From Varroa destructor (Eukaryota; Arthropoda; Arachnida; Mesostigmata; Varroidae): a DNA stretch of 64,000 nucleotides. Under the pieces are notes generated by a model that did not search any database, had not been told where the DNA came from, and was given only the letters and a program-made list of their open reading frames with translations. Shown piece by piece: positions 41,301 to 56,300 of this stretch. Position 1 is the first letter of the stretch. Each line of letters begins with the position of its first letter. A program made the position numbers and the translations under genes. The stretch covers positions 35,465,795 through 35,529,794 of the forward strand of contig NW_019211456.1 in NCBI RefSeq assembly GCF_002443255.2, written 5' to 3'.

Positions 41301-44300
41301 GAAGTGGAACCCCCAAAACAAAGCGTAGTAACTCGACACACTCTGCATGCACTCCATAAAGAGAAAACTTACACTCGGATGTCACAATTGTGTGTCGTGA
41401 AACGTGTTATCGCATTGCCGGGTTTCCTACGAACGTGACGCGTTCGAAAGGGGGTGGCATCAATAGACCTGCACTGCGATGCGACAGCAAGATCAGCAAT
41501 CACAACAATAACCATGACAACTATAACAGGGCACAAGGTCTCTGGCGTGACTAGATGTCGCCATTCGGTTATTCAGGCTGATTCTTCGTTGGTGACTTCA
41601 GAAAAAACAAGAGCCATGATAATGTGAATATGCGGCGGGGTGCTGCTACTTCGTGGTACGTCGAGGTAGCATTCCCTATTCGACGCATAATAAGGACTCC
41701 ATTTTGTATCGGGTGACGCACAAATACTGCCAAGGTCCCGAATGCATCGAGTTCGCTGCTCTGTAGACAGTAAGTCGAAAGCATCGGGAAAAACTTACCT
41801 CTGAGGAAGTTTAATGGGCCGTGGCAGTTTTCGTTTTGAAATACCCGCCTCAGAGACTTTACACCCACCACAAGCGTTATATACGCTTCGTGGAGTCTCT
41901 AAGCCTCTTGTTCCGAACACGACCCAACCCGACTGCGCTGGTGCGAAATGCATTTCCCGCACACATAGGGACTCGCATAAAAGACGAAGGCTCGAGTGGT
42001 GTACATATATATAGAAGTATGAGAATGCAACCTCACAGGTATGTACTCGACATCTCCTAAAATAGCGCCAGCGCTAGTAGCATGCAAGGGAAGAAGAAAA
42101 TAACAAGAAAGCCAGCAACGAAATATATTTCGGATATCTTTATCAGGAAAAGAAGATCGCTATGACGTTATGGCAATGAAGAGTCCGCCGAGACCTTAAC
42201 GCGAAAGCATGGGCACGAGCATCTTGCGCTGTGATTGCTTGGGAAGAACCGAGAGAGAAAAATGTTAACGGCTTCTTCTCGGTACAGAAGACGAGAAGAG
42301 CAACTAGAGCAGTGCGAAAAGGAGCCCCGGAAGACAAATTTCAATGTTTGCCGATGTCGTGTAAATAGTAAGAAGATGCCCCAGTTACATAGAACAATGT
42401 AACACTAAATAATAGGATTAGTATTATTAAACATGCGTGAAAAGCCTATAGAAAGGCCAGATACGATTGCATGCACAATGATCCTACGCAGTTAGTGATT
42501 TGGCTACTGGGTTTTTAATGCTTAATTTAGGTAGTTTAGTTCCGCTAGAAACGGGCTCATGGTAGTACTCTGTAAGGTTCAAACGTTGGCAATTCTCATA
42601 TATCGCGGAACGTTATTTTGAAATCTAAGAACCAAAGTGATTTTAAAAGATTAAAAAGTTACTGATGACAAAATTGTGAGAATTTCAACATTTCGTGTAG
42701 CAATAATGAGTTATACGCTGCGTATCTACAAGCAAACATAATGAATATGGATACATAGCAGGTTAGCCGTGCACGACAAGGATCGCCAGAATGATCGACG
42801 TCAGCGATACCTGACGATTAATGCTATAACTGTCACATCAGCGGATTTTCTTACGATTTCGCTGCCGCTGGTCTCTCGGTGCATTGTCAGCTATAGACAT
42901 GTTCTTCCTGACTTCCTGGCTTCTGCTCAGTAGTGCGCTCACTGACGAACTTTCGTCGAAACGTCGACCTACTGGGCCTGTCTGTGGTTGGCCTTCGCTT
43001 TCTTCAGATTCACTGTCACTTTCGCTATCCTGGACCTGCCAACCATAGGATAACTAGAGAGTAATGTTGTTCTATAGAAGACATCGATAACGTCGTCCAG
43101 AGCAAAAAAATAGTATATTGATAGCAATCAGCGGTATTGATCACAAGCTCACTAATTGTATGGGCTTATTAATACGCTTGGCACTCAACATTTGTCCACA
43201 CATTCGTACTACGAAAAAATGTATTTCTTTTCATACCAGAACTCTGAAAGTCGTGGGAAATTTGGGGAAAAGTGTAGTATGCGGAAACAGCGATAGCACC
43301 GATTTGCCGTGAAGAACGGTGCGCTTCCAACGAAACTAGTCACAGGTGGCTAAAAGTAATCAACGAACTCATTTATCTCGTAAAATCAATTGCATTGATA
43401 ACCTGCACCAAGATCCTGTTTTAGATCGCTTCAATAAATAAATAAATAAATCGTATATTTGATACAATTGAATGGCTGACCGATTAAATGAAAGTTCCAG
43501 TTATATAGGGCTTTTAAAAACACCTTTTTTCTAAGTAGCAATAGAAAATGGACAAGCCGTTACTATCGAGATCTACTTTGGTTTTGCTCACATTGTGAGA
43601 TTATGACGCAATGATGTTAACGATACGAAGTTGACGAGCATTCTGAAGACTGCTACCCCACATGGGTCGTATTTACCAGTTTTAGAAATCCGTTGAATAT
43701 ATAGGATATTCAATGTCGGTTGTTAACAGTTCGAAGATGACTCTATATGTTACACGCCCATCTTGAATTCAAGCTTAAAATCCACCGGAAGCTAAACAAT
43801 TATACTCACCCTAGACGGCTGTCGCAATCCATAGCCCTGTCTACGAGAAGTCAAAGCAGTAGAGGCCGTTCGCGACGGGTAATCGCTGACCGATGACGAT
43901 CGATAAGGGTTGCGTTCCTCGTCGGGTTTACTGGTCATTCTGGCGGGAAATACGAGATGTGTCAGTTAGTAATCCAACAGGACCAACCCAAAAGACAAGA
44001 TGCGCTATTAACTTCATAAAATAAACTAGTAAAAAATATTGCGGCTGTGTACGATAATTAATTGTGCACCTATTATTTTACAGCAGACCTTATGACTATA
44101 GATCGAGGGGTTTACCATGAAGCATTTTTACGCGCAGAAACCAACGTGATCTGAATTCTGCTATATAACAGCATAAAGATTTGTCGACAGAACTGTTAAG
44201 CAATCTAAGATTTTGGTGATGATATCTAACGACTGTTCGTTATAGGTGCGCGGGTGTTATTACAAAAGGCGCGGACGTTTACAAGCGTAATTAAATTCAC

Positions 44301-47300
44301 TGAAGTTAATTTTATTCTTTTTAATATTCATTTATGGATTTGTCAAAATAGTCAGAATGAGGACAAATATGAGATTTAATCACATTTACTATTCTAATTG
44401 GATTGGGCACGAAAACTAGAACATTATTTTTTGTAACCTTCCAACGATTACCCTAAAACGCAGAGAAAGTGTGTGAAACGGTCATGATCATCATAACAAT
44501 CAAACAATGTCAAGAGACTTACATGAAAAAAGATAAATATGTAAAATTTGCTTAGCGGAAGGATGCAGATCCAGCAAAAGCACTGCTTAGTTGATAGCGT
44601 ACTTTGTAGCTAAATGTTTCTTATTCTTTTCGTACGTTCTCTTAACGTATAAAAACAACTCGACTTGTTGCTATTCGTCTCATTAACCCGCCAAAGCAAT
44701 TAATCCATTTTGGACAAAAGTACTTACAAAATTTCCTCCAAGTTTGGCTATCAGTCTTTCTCATTTTTTCAACATTTCTCTGTCCATAGACTCTTTCCTT
44801 GGCCCACTTTCGGGAATGGGGGACAGGCCGGCCAATGGCAGCAGGAAACGTGACTTTTTTTAAAGCTTAAGAGACGACTTCGCACGCTTTTAGAAACTCA
44901 TTTTGGCTGAGTGAGGCAAGGTAAACCGCGACAGCGGTATGAGTCATGGAAAAAAAGCAACCAAAATCTAATGAGCAACAGCAAAAATAGTGACAACTTC
45001 AACGAACGCACCTTTGCCAGCTCTTTGCTGAAGCGTTTATCGTTATACATCCAATGGCAATCGATATTACCATTACCAAAAACATTGTCATCTTCTAATG
45101 AACAACATAAGAATCAGCAGCTGTCGTTCCTTTTGGGGTTATCCCACTTTCAGCTACTGTCTGCATGCTGCACGCATAGCCGTACTATTGTTGCAGTTGC
45201 TCCCTTCTCCCTGGCAGATAATTGAAAAGGTGGCTGACAAGGTTCTCGTCTAGTCGTCATATACAGAGAAAGAGTTAAACCGTAGAAAAGGCGCATAGGT
45301 GGAAGGGACGTATCGGCTTTCGCTGCTGCTCATTTCGGTTAATGCTGCTGCCGTTGGTGATTCCCTAGTTGCGCCTCCGTGAATAGGACAGAATTCAAGG
45401 AAGCATAAAAAAGTCCATGTACGTTGTTATTGGTTTTAGGTGACACCCATACTTTTCATTAGTTCCATACAAGCGATAATTTACCAGATTTAGCGCTTAG
45501 CGTTGTTATTCGTTTGCGTCACGTATTGAAATACGCACGCGCTAGGTGACTATTCGGTGGGTCTGGTGTGTGCGCATCTGGTTTGTCCTAACCCACGTCC
45601 CGACATAGAACCGACGTAGAAGAAGCACCTTTTGAAATTTTTGTCACTATCCACCTCCGGATCACGTTTAACTACGTCATTTCACTCCTCATTGGTGGTA
45701 TACCTTCACCACATACTTCAGATGCTGCCCGGGCCGCCGCTACACATTTAGAGAATACAAGCTAAAATGCCGACGAAAACTAGACTAGCATAAAAGTGAC
45801 CGACATTCAGCGAGCTTTTCTTGCTCCTTTTTGACTGCTGGTGCGGATCAAATGAATGAAGGTTAGCTGTCGACAGTTTCGCAGCCGGTCTACCGCAGCA
45901 GCTGTCAGCACGGGAAACCAACACAGGCAAAGGATTAAAAGGGATGCGTAGGTATGTGGGGCCGAAAAACCCAGCTGGGTGGCGATCGCAGCGTTGTGCC
46001 AACAGCAGTTAAAAATGTATAGTGCTTGCACCAGTCCATACGAGTACCGACGTGGAGAATTCTTGATTAAGAAATACGATTACAACTAATGTACCGGCGA
46101 CCAACTGCTGTCTGCTGTTTAAAGCGTTAGGCTCGTCGCATGGCGAAAACCGCTGATGCTGGGACACTGTGGCCACCAACACTTCTCTTGGTTTCCTAGA
46201 CAAAAATAACTAGACGTATTTCGTCCCCATGTACGTCTGTACTTCCATTGCCTTTTCTGCTTTTATCTCTCCTTCTTTTTCGAACGCCTTGCATTCCTTG
46301 TGATCGCCACAATGTTACCATATCCATGGTTCCCCTATGACACGGAGCTCTACTAAGCAGGCACTCTTGTCCTTGTGTTCCTTGTGGAACGCCTTCATAG
46401 AGCGGTAAGGAATCTTATCTCGCTAATTCTCCTTGCAAGGTCTTGCGAGGAGAATTCCAACGCATGTATGGTGTTTATGTACGTGTTAAGTGCAAAGCAT
46501 AGAACATTTCTACAGGTGTGTACAAACGATTATTGAAACAAATCTAGAGAAAAAAAAGTGGCACCATATTGCAGTACGAGCAAACTAATTTTTAAATTAG
46601 ATTGTTTACCTCCTCTCTTCGAATCGAACTCTCGTCAACATAATTCAAAGTAGGAAAGAAAAGCACTTCGTCAATAACTCTAGGTAACCCACCGGTTTTT
46701 GTCAAAAGTCCATTTATAAACTGTAACAACGCCTATGGGGAAGAAATAGGGTATGCATCTTCAGATTATTTGTTGCTCGATTCTATTTAATTAATGTGGC
46801 TGAAACCCTTGAATCCCTATTTTCCAGTGATATCTGCAACGCCATCACGAAACTAGCGCATAAAGGCTTACAAAAAAATATTTTTTTCAGCGAGTGAAAA
46901 TACTGGTTGGAAACGGCTACCTGGAAAGTGGAGAGTCCCTTGAAGGTGTTGTGCTTTCTTCGAGGTATGTTCGGCGGGATCTTACGGAACTTGAGTCACT
47001 TCCTCGATCGTCGTCTAGCGAAGGAGTTCGTAACGTCGCCGTCGAGTATTTTGAAGGCTCTTCATGCGCCGACTGAGATGTTACCTGAAATGGGAAATAC
47101 AATGCCTGCTTTTTGGGGTACCTTCAGTACAAACACGGCAGTAAGTAATATCCAAGTAAGCGATATTTTGCATTCGGTCTTACTCAAAAATCTCTCAAAA
47201 AAAAACTCAAAAATGGCAGCAGAAACCTTTCTATGTCAGCGGGAATATATCTGACTTCCAAGTTTTGATACTGCGTCATAAAGGTCACCCAGAGTTTCGT

Positions 47301-50300
47301 CAATGCTGAGACTTTTTTCATTCCGTTTATATTTAATTGCGCTTTTGGATACAGGCAAGGCTTTTATTTTAGAATGCATTGCTAAGACATACGCTTAGAG
47401 GACTTAGAAATCAATTATCCCGTTTAGCGCTTATCTACTCTTTCTAACGAACAAAGTTCTTTCATCGCTGACAAAATCCGTTCAACGTTTCAACTTTGAG
47501 TTCGGCGAGTTACAAATTATGTACATATAGAATCATGCTTCTGCTAAAAATTAAGCTAACATTTTAACATAAGACACAACATAGACGCCACGAACGCCAA
47601 AAAGTTTAGACCCACGTCTGCGTTTATGTAAGGTTTCCACTTTTCATTCTGCAAGGTTTATTGTCGTTTATTGTAGTTTATCCAAAAGTGGAAAGCTACG
47701 AAACAGTTAAATAACCACATTCTTCTGTTTTCCACTATAACTAATAGTTATACTATATTCAATAGCTAAAAAATTACATAACTGGAATATCAATTTTATG
47801 TAGAAGATATTGAATAATACGTTTTCTGTGAATGGTTGTTGTAGTATTGTGATAGCAAACATCGAGCCGCGGGTTAGCATACGCCTATATGTCGACCGGA
47901 AGTCGGCCGAATACTCACCGTCGATACGGGTCCGTCTTTTCTTGTATCAGGTCTTTCGTCTCGCGCGGCAGACTCGGATGCGTTGGTCCCGGTGCTGTTT
48001 CCGCTACCGCCCATATTGGTCATTCCTGCCACGGCTAAACTTGAGTCGGCCGATTGATCAGATGGGATTCCGCCTCGTTGTTGCGTGTGTTGCTGGGCAC
48101 GCATACTGGCCATTTGGTGCTGCATCCTCTACAAAGAAATGTCACCAAGTTGGGAGATAGCACACGAAGTATGATTGTATGTACTGATGTACATACACAT
48201 ATTACATAGTGGAGGTGATAACGTTTATTCCAGAAAACCGTTCAGTGTTACATAGCTACTTCAATTGCTTAGAGGAGGTGCTCCCTCTCTGGAGGAGCGC
48301 TTCTAACCATATCTGTTGGCTAAACATTGCTAAAGCTAGTTCTTTCTAAAAATGTGTACCAGATTCGATTTACTGTTAAACTTGGCCTGCTGTCTTCCAA
48401 CGCGAAACTGAAGTATTGTAACATCAGAGTCGCATAAGAGGCATGAAGGAAGCTGACCTCGAGCGAACTCTACTGATGTCGTTCCTATGTGTATCGAACT
48501 TTAACCCTAATTCTTGAATAACAAATGGCTTAGGATAGCTTTAAACGCCTGGTCACCACTAGCTGCTAACGTGGTATTATAACTTGTGTATTCTGTTACA
48601 GCTTTAATAGTATTGATACGTGAACAGCTTTAAGATATACACATGGACTGCAGTTTTTCAAGGCTGTTAAAGTCGAGACTGCACCCGTCTTCTAATGTTA
48701 TATTATAATAATAGAATATAATGTTATATTCTGTAGAAGCAGCGATGTTTTTTTTTGGTTTTTTTGACCATTTCGGCATACAAACAAACTGCCTAAATCA
48801 AAGTACTAAACCACTTGTTTCAGTTGGCATTAGCCTTCTTCGTTACGTTCGTACAACTGTTACCTAATCAAATACACATTTACGTTTCCATCCATAAGTC
48901 TAGCACTATGATCATCACCTGATTCATCGACTTCTTAACAACTGATGGCATTTAGAGATAACACCTGTACACAACTGCTACAGTTCCTTTGCAACTTGCC
49001 TTCCTATAAGCACTTCGGACTGTATCGTGTCTGCCTTTCTTTTCTCCTATGCTGGGTCGCAGAAGACGCGAATCCCCCTTCATTTGCCCTTCATCCTTCT
49101 GGCAACTTCTCGCATTCTGCTGCTGTTATCGCTCGTAGAAAGTTACGTTCCTGCTATCCTGAAGGAACGTTTTGAACTTGCTTGTACAATGCACTAGGAC
49201 AAACCATACAAAGATGTCTACCAGATTCACAAAGCCGTCCGCAGCAACGTTTCTATGCGCGAACCGCCCTGGCAACCATAATCTTACTACGACAACTTCG
49301 CTTTCCGCTGCTACCATGATTACTTCCACTGTTACCTCCTCATTTCGTCTAATATAACACTCGTACTGCAGTTAGAGCAGCTGCTTCCACCGCAGACCTA
49401 ACGCGTAGTCACCGCTACGTAGTGTGAATCACACACGGCAAGTATACGAAATACGAGCGACAACGGGGTCAGCGAACGAAGTTCCCATTATAAATATTAC
49501 TGCTAGCACATGCCCACTGCCGCAACGGGATCGTTACAACCTTTTTGTTCGCTTCTCTGCTATGCGCTACTTCTATTTTTGCTGGCGCAGCAGTTTTTGT
49601 ATTAGATTAGATCGTATAATAATCTGCTTGTTGATGCTATTGTAATTATTGTTGTTGTTGTTGTTGTTGCTGTGAGTTGCACTATTGTTGTTTCATTGTT
49701 GTTGCTACTGATCGGCGACAATCTCATTGTGTTTCCTTTTGCAACAGCAAGAAGCGGGGGCGGCGATAACAGAAGCGTGAACAGCTTCTACCACGTCCGC
49801 GGTACTGTACTGCTGACGCCAAACCATTGCTATTTAACCGACAGAGCAACACAAGGGCAACGAGGAACTGTAGTTGCGACTGAGAACTATTAACATTTGT
49901 GGAGCCTCCGCCCCCCCCCCCCCCCCGATAGCTTCGTCTCTTTCTATATCTTTATTATTCCCACAGAGTTTGCTGTTGACTCGCTTTTGCTGCTTTATCG
50001 TCGTCCTTCCAGCCGTGCTTGCGCTTCGCGAGTGACGCAGTTCCGCATCTATGTTTGCAATGCTGGCCTTGCAAGACAAGCCAACGGTGACCGAATTCGT
50101 TGGGGATGGGCGGCAGGAATGTATGGAGTTGTTGACAGAGGTAAACTTCGTTCTTCCTCTCATCTCTACGCCGCACAAGGCCTCGACATGGAAAGGAAGA
50201 CATTGCGATGCCATTGTAAGAGCTTCCTCTTCTTCGTTGTTTCGCGCCGTGGAATCTAAGTCCGCAATCCGTCGGAACAAGATATAAAGTACACGCTAGC

Positions 50301-53300
50301 ACCAACGGGAACGCACAACTAACAACACGCTGCGTCTCACTAGGAATATAGTCAATTCCAGACCCTGTATACCCCAGCATTAAACAGTTCGCCGTCCTTA
50401 TTTGCCTCGATCTCATTCACTGCCGTCGCCACCGTCTGTTGCCGCCTCCGCCAGCGTCGTCAGCCCAACCGGAACATTGTGGGGGGCAGCGGTTTCGGAC
50501 GCGATGAGTCAAAACTATTGAGTTTCACTATCAAACAAGCGCTTCTACGGTTTCAACTGCCTTCGGACGATTAGCACACCGATGAAGGAAGTGAATTGCT
50601 GGCAAAGCCTCTAGGCTACCGATCTACCAAGCATTGGTTCACCAGTCTTGTAAATAATACCGCAAGCAAGCTACGCCTTCTCCTGATTCAACAGCAGAGA
50701 GACGGTCTAATAACTATTCCCGTATCCAGTCATCGTCCTTTCGAAGACCACTGAATACTACTGTTGACTCGGGACCACGTCGAATATACGTGACGCACCA
50801 GAGTCGTGACGACAACAATGGGCCAAAGAAACTGGCTAGTCGGATAAATAATATCAGCTTAAGGACCACTGAAAGCGCATGGAATACTTGCTCACTGTCG
50901 CATTCTGCAGTATAATGGTCACTAAGATTCCGTTAGTCTTGCACTGGATATTTATCAAATGCGCAGTCTTTGATCGGAAAGAAAAAATATCATACTGACT
51001 CACGCATACGTATTTGTATTTTATATCAATGTAGACAAACCATTTGAGTAATAACCCTGTTAACCTATCAGTATTAATAACTGCTAAACTAGTTGAAAAT
51101 AAGTACATAATATGCAAGTTTATGAAGTTCATATATATTTGTGTTTACGGATCGAAAAACTCGAGTAACTTAAGAACTACTCACTATCAATAAAGTTTGT
51201 TAATATTTGGCGAGTATTTACACCCACAGTTTAGCTATCCACGATTACAAGTTGGTTGAGTTTTATCAGAGAATAATGTGTCCGAAGACAAGGATATCGT
51301 TTAGTGCTGCTCTATGATTAAGATTTTGTTTTTTTTTTATAAAACAAGAGCGCCAGTGGAATATACCAACGATTAATAAATAACGAAACCACGGCTCATT
51401 GCTGGCACAATCATTTTAAGGGAAGTAAACAAGTTGAAATTTATAAGAAGGCGATTAGATTTCAGGACCTAAACGAAAGAACGAGTTGCTGTTATCACGG
51501 AAAAAATATAGCACAGATAATGCACATTTCTCGGCATGTATTACGAAAAATAAAGATATAGGAGATATACAAAATGATATGATAACCGTGGTAAAACGAT
51601 AGAGGAAGGTCCTTTAGAAGAGAAAACTATTCAGGTTGAAATGCCAAATAAATCTGGATTTAAGTTGATACTGATATTTGCAATGGACGTCACGCGCATT
51701 TGCGATCACGAGATATTGCAAGTGAGGGAATCGATCAATGTTGCCAGATATTTCAAACTCCTGAAGAATTCCATGATTTTGCGGTACGGCAATCAATAGC
51801 AGACAACGTGGCTCTTCAACAACAATGCACGACCTCATCACCACGATTCAATCATGGCCTGAATCAAGGAAAACAGGATCAGTCTCCATATTTTTCAGAT
51901 TTAAATTCGTGTGATTTCAAATGCTTCCAGGCCTTTTGTATAATGGAACCTACCATCGATCCTTTCAAACAAGAAAGCGAACAAAAGAAATACATAGGAG
52001 GCTCATTGAGAGCTCAGTATGTCTAGTACATACTAAAGTGTTCTAGCCTTTATAGTTCTGAAGTTTTTTGACCTCCCAAAATGGATCCGGACTATATATA
52101 TGTATATTTTTTTCGTACGCTTGATTTCTAAGACTGCATCTAAACAAGATTAGATGTCTAAATGAAATGCTTTTTATGTGCTGGAACGGGACACCTAAAG
52201 GTCATGTTCATTCAATATAGCCACTATCCAACCTCAACTTGGGATTAACTTTTACCAATTAAATGTTTAACTAGCCTGTTTTAAAATCTGCAAATAATAT
52301 AATGATAGTATAATAGTAGTTGGGTGTTAAGCAATACTAGCAGATGCAAACTCGCTAAAATATATCTAAATCCTATTGTGGATCTTCCGGTTTGCCTCAT
52401 GGAGGTTTCCCTTATATTTTTAAAGACCCTCATGAAAACTTATAATAATGTAACTAGTGATAATATCGACTCTAGGCAGAGAATAAAGTTCCTAATTTTA
52501 GTGGAAGCTGGACCAGAAGATTGGACAATAGCTGATCTTCACTTGATTCCCTAAAAAACCACGCATTGCTGTTCACCAAGACAAATTTGTTGTTCTGTTT
52601 CAGAAAGAGCCGGCTTTTGCGTTGTTTTAGGAGTAGCATATAAACATATGCCCATATAACAAGCAGCTCTCCAAAATTTTTAGGCGAGCCACGCTGTATA
52701 TATATATATATATATATATGACAAAAAGCGCTCGTGAGGTAGGGCTCAAGAAGAATGTTCGCCTTTATTTGCCTACGCATCAAGTAAACTGGACCATATA
52801 TTGTATACAACATGCCATAAATACTACTGAACAGAAACTCTAGAACGCCTGTACGGCAGCGTTGCATAAATGTAAATATTTGTTAGATTGTTCTACCCCA
52901 AGGGGAAGCTTTAGCTGGAGGCGAGAGTAGCTTGATCTTGTAGTGAACGCTCTCGCTATGTGGAAACAACTTGTTAACATCGGATCTTTCACCATCACAT
53001 TATATGACGCACCGATTTGTTTAGTCTCACAAGGAGGCCACCTATAGTGTCATCTTGAACGCTCCAGTGGCCAGACCAAACCCCAGAAAGAATTGGGAGA
53101 GAACGCTTCGTGCACTGGGGGAAATAACTTCACAAGCGATACGAACCAAGAATTGCGTAATCTTCCCATCTAGTCGACTTCTGACACTGCTGTGATATTG
53201 ACGCTGGGAAAAATTTTACGAAAGTTCAGAATGAACCCAAGCCAGATGTCAGATTGCATATGTTTTTTGCGCATACACGTACATACTGGGTGCATAGATG

Positions 53301-56300
53301 TGCTATAACTGCTTGCGGCTAGGAAAGAGAGGAGTCTTTTGGCGTATCCAGCGAGTGGGCCCGTTACGAGATATGGGTTTTCAATAAGAGTGATATCTAA
53401 GCACCGTTGTTGTCAGCGGCTGACACCACGTGCGAATCGTACATAGAGATACAGAAAAGTGGACCAGATAAACATGATACGGTAGAATGCAATTTGATTT
53501 TAGTCTGACTTTTCTCCTTTGCGTTTGATTTTAAATGTAAGTTGGCAGAATTCTGTACGCCAATAGGGAATTATCGAAAGAAGAGTCTATCGTACCATGA
53601 TAAAGCCTCAAGATGTAGTTTACTTGTTGCTGGCAGTAAGGAGTTAGTCGCATAAGAAGTTCAGTAAAAAGGCTGTGTGAAGACCTAGATTTGTTGGCGA
53701 TGGCAACGGAGGAAATGGTCCACAGTTGCTGCAAAGGTACAGAATTAGTTGCACACTTACGATATTTTTATAGCTAACAGCAAAAGGAAAAGCGCCAGGG
53801 AGAATATAGCATAAAATCTGCAGTAAACGCTTAATGAGATCAACTTTTCATAACCGACTGCAACGGCCAAAACTACGGCTGACAGGTGTACGTTTCAAGA
53901 CGATTGAAGGGTATATACCTTATCGTCTTGCCGCCACTGGCTAAAAGGTTCGTTTGAGCTGCCGTCAGTCGAGGTTGTCATTTCTAGCCATTTAGGAGTT
54001 TGGTAAATTGATACACGGTCTCAACTTCAACCCGCTTACCCACTTCACTAATTTCAACCCCCTTTCGAAGTTTTCGCTAAAGGATTGTTGAGTTGTAGCT
54101 GTCGAAATCAACACTAGGCATTGATAAAAGCGATAAGAAGTGGGAGACGCACGCTGAAACGAATCCATATATATACGAGAAAGGGCGATTAACGAGCCTG
54201 GCTATCATTTGAACTCTATCGTAGCATACCATCACTAACCTGTTGAGCTATCTGTGTTAATTTCTGCTGCTGCTCTTGCATCCTTTTTAGGTTTTCCTTC
54301 TCTTCCCTTTTTGCCTTGGCCTTCTTCTGGCTTTCAAATACGCGCTCCATAAACCTTCCCGAATCTTCGATTTTTACTATACCGCTGAGAGGAGCCCGGG
54401 CCGCACCATCAACATCGAACACCTTCAGAAGCTGTTCCGGCTCCTTGATCTTATCTTCTTCAAATCGACTGTAAATGTAAGAATTGACGACATACAAAAT
54501 AGTCTTCTCTGACGTAATTATAGTATATATAGCGCACTTTAAATGCTCGTTCGAAGACATATTCGTTCTAGTTACAACGACATGTCTCAACAAAAAATTT
54601 TCGGTGGGTATATACTATAACGACTTATCGACTTACGGGAAAAAAATTAAGAGCAGTCTACTAGAGTACACGTCATCAAAGGGAAAAGACACCTCTACGC
54701 TTGTCTCTAAAAGAGTTTGATTTTCGTCCCTTCCACCGCGCCTGTCCTATTCGGAAACTTACTACCCCTTAGGTCTATGAACTACGTATTCGACTCTATA
54801 CAGCAACTTTCCTTTTGTGAATGGGTGTCGTCATTCTTTGCCTTTCCCGGGGTGGCGTCGATGTTGATGTGCGTCAAAACCACGTCAGATGTGAGGAATT
54901 TACGTATGTTTTTAACCCCAGTGGCATTCATCAACCAGGCTTCAACTAATAGTCAGTACAGGTTCTATAAATTACATTCTGTTCCTCGTTTGGATCCACC
55001 TTCAATAGGTAGAATTCTGCTAGCGGTCCATACCTTGTGGCCGTTTGAGGCCGCATCATGCTTTCCTGCTCCTGAAGTAGATCGCGTACATACTTCGATT
55101 TGTATCCGCCATGCCGCGAACTTCCGTGGCTGTCATCGTCGCCGAGGAGGCCATATCGACGCAGGATATCGGTTTTCCCCTGGCCTCGCTCCTCGTTATC
55201 ACTTGCACCGTCCCGCTGAATCAAATTGTGATAAATAAATTATATGCTAAGCTACTCTTTCAAGTGTGGCAAATTATAAAATTTCCTTATAATTTTATCT
55301 ATAACGTACTATGGAATCTAGCATTGTGTTTCATTTCTGCCCGAAACTGTTCGATCATTACTTCTTAGAAGGGCAGGGAAAAATCAAACTCACACTTGAA
55401 CTGGGTATGTTACAGTTAGACGCATGTCTATGTATGACAACCTACTTGTTAATTTCATACGGTAGGTGTGAAGGAAGCATCGATGTCGATTGTATTAAGG
55501 TTCTGCGATTAACCTACTAAACATGAGAGCAGTACACATAACTCGTCTATTCTTACTTGAGATATATCCAGCATAGATCTGGAATCGACCTTCTTAAACT
55601 GGCTTGCTAGCCTGTGATCAGACTGGGAACGCATCAAGGCATTGGGTAATGTCTGACCTGCTGGTGTGAAAGATTGGTTTACGCTTGACGAAGGCTGAAT
55701 CTTAAGTTCCAGTAAACCAGTTAGGATTTTGTGAACCTTGAAGCCACCAACCAGAATATGAATTAAGTCATGATTCGCTATTACTAATATAGTAATTTAT
55801 TATATTATATAAATATAATATATAATTACACAATCTCCATGATATAGGAATCTGTAGAATTACAAAATCTTGGCCAAAATTCTCTAATCTAACTACCTGT
55901 TCAGTGTCGGTGAGAATATTGAGACGCACTCGTCTTCCATAATCGGTGGTGTCTGCGTCAAAATTTCGAAGAAATTCGAGCGTTTTGATAAAAATTTCTT
56001 TGTATTCCACCTACAGACAAAGGAAACAATGGACAAATATAATTATGCTATTTTTCTTAGATAATTTCAAAGTTTCGGTTATGTGACTTTCAATTTTACC
56101 TGTCTTTAAAGTGCGCCTAAGTTTTGCCGCCTCCTATGTTATATACATGCTTCATCATATATAGTTATATACATGCATCAATGGGATTTTTTTATACGAT
56201 TTAAGCTCGTTTTTTCATAACTGATGATTCAGGTTTCAGGTAGACGCGATTAACTTGACCCTACGTATCAACTGATGCGGAAGCTAGTAAATCCTAACAT

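Larger units (their letters stand above)
48129..54239 (-). other. 6.1 kb intron, longest internal
   Basis: Holds the plus-strand mariner relic at 51.8 kb, the TTG, poly-C and TA repeats, and one copy of the 19-bp palindromic repeat. A small unrecognised exon cannot be excluded, but phase is conserved without one. Confidence 0.75.

Noticed and set aside
54717..55238. 173-codon plus-strand open frame
   Set aside because: Lies over a phase-consistent minus-strand exon (55215-55034) and is its shadow.
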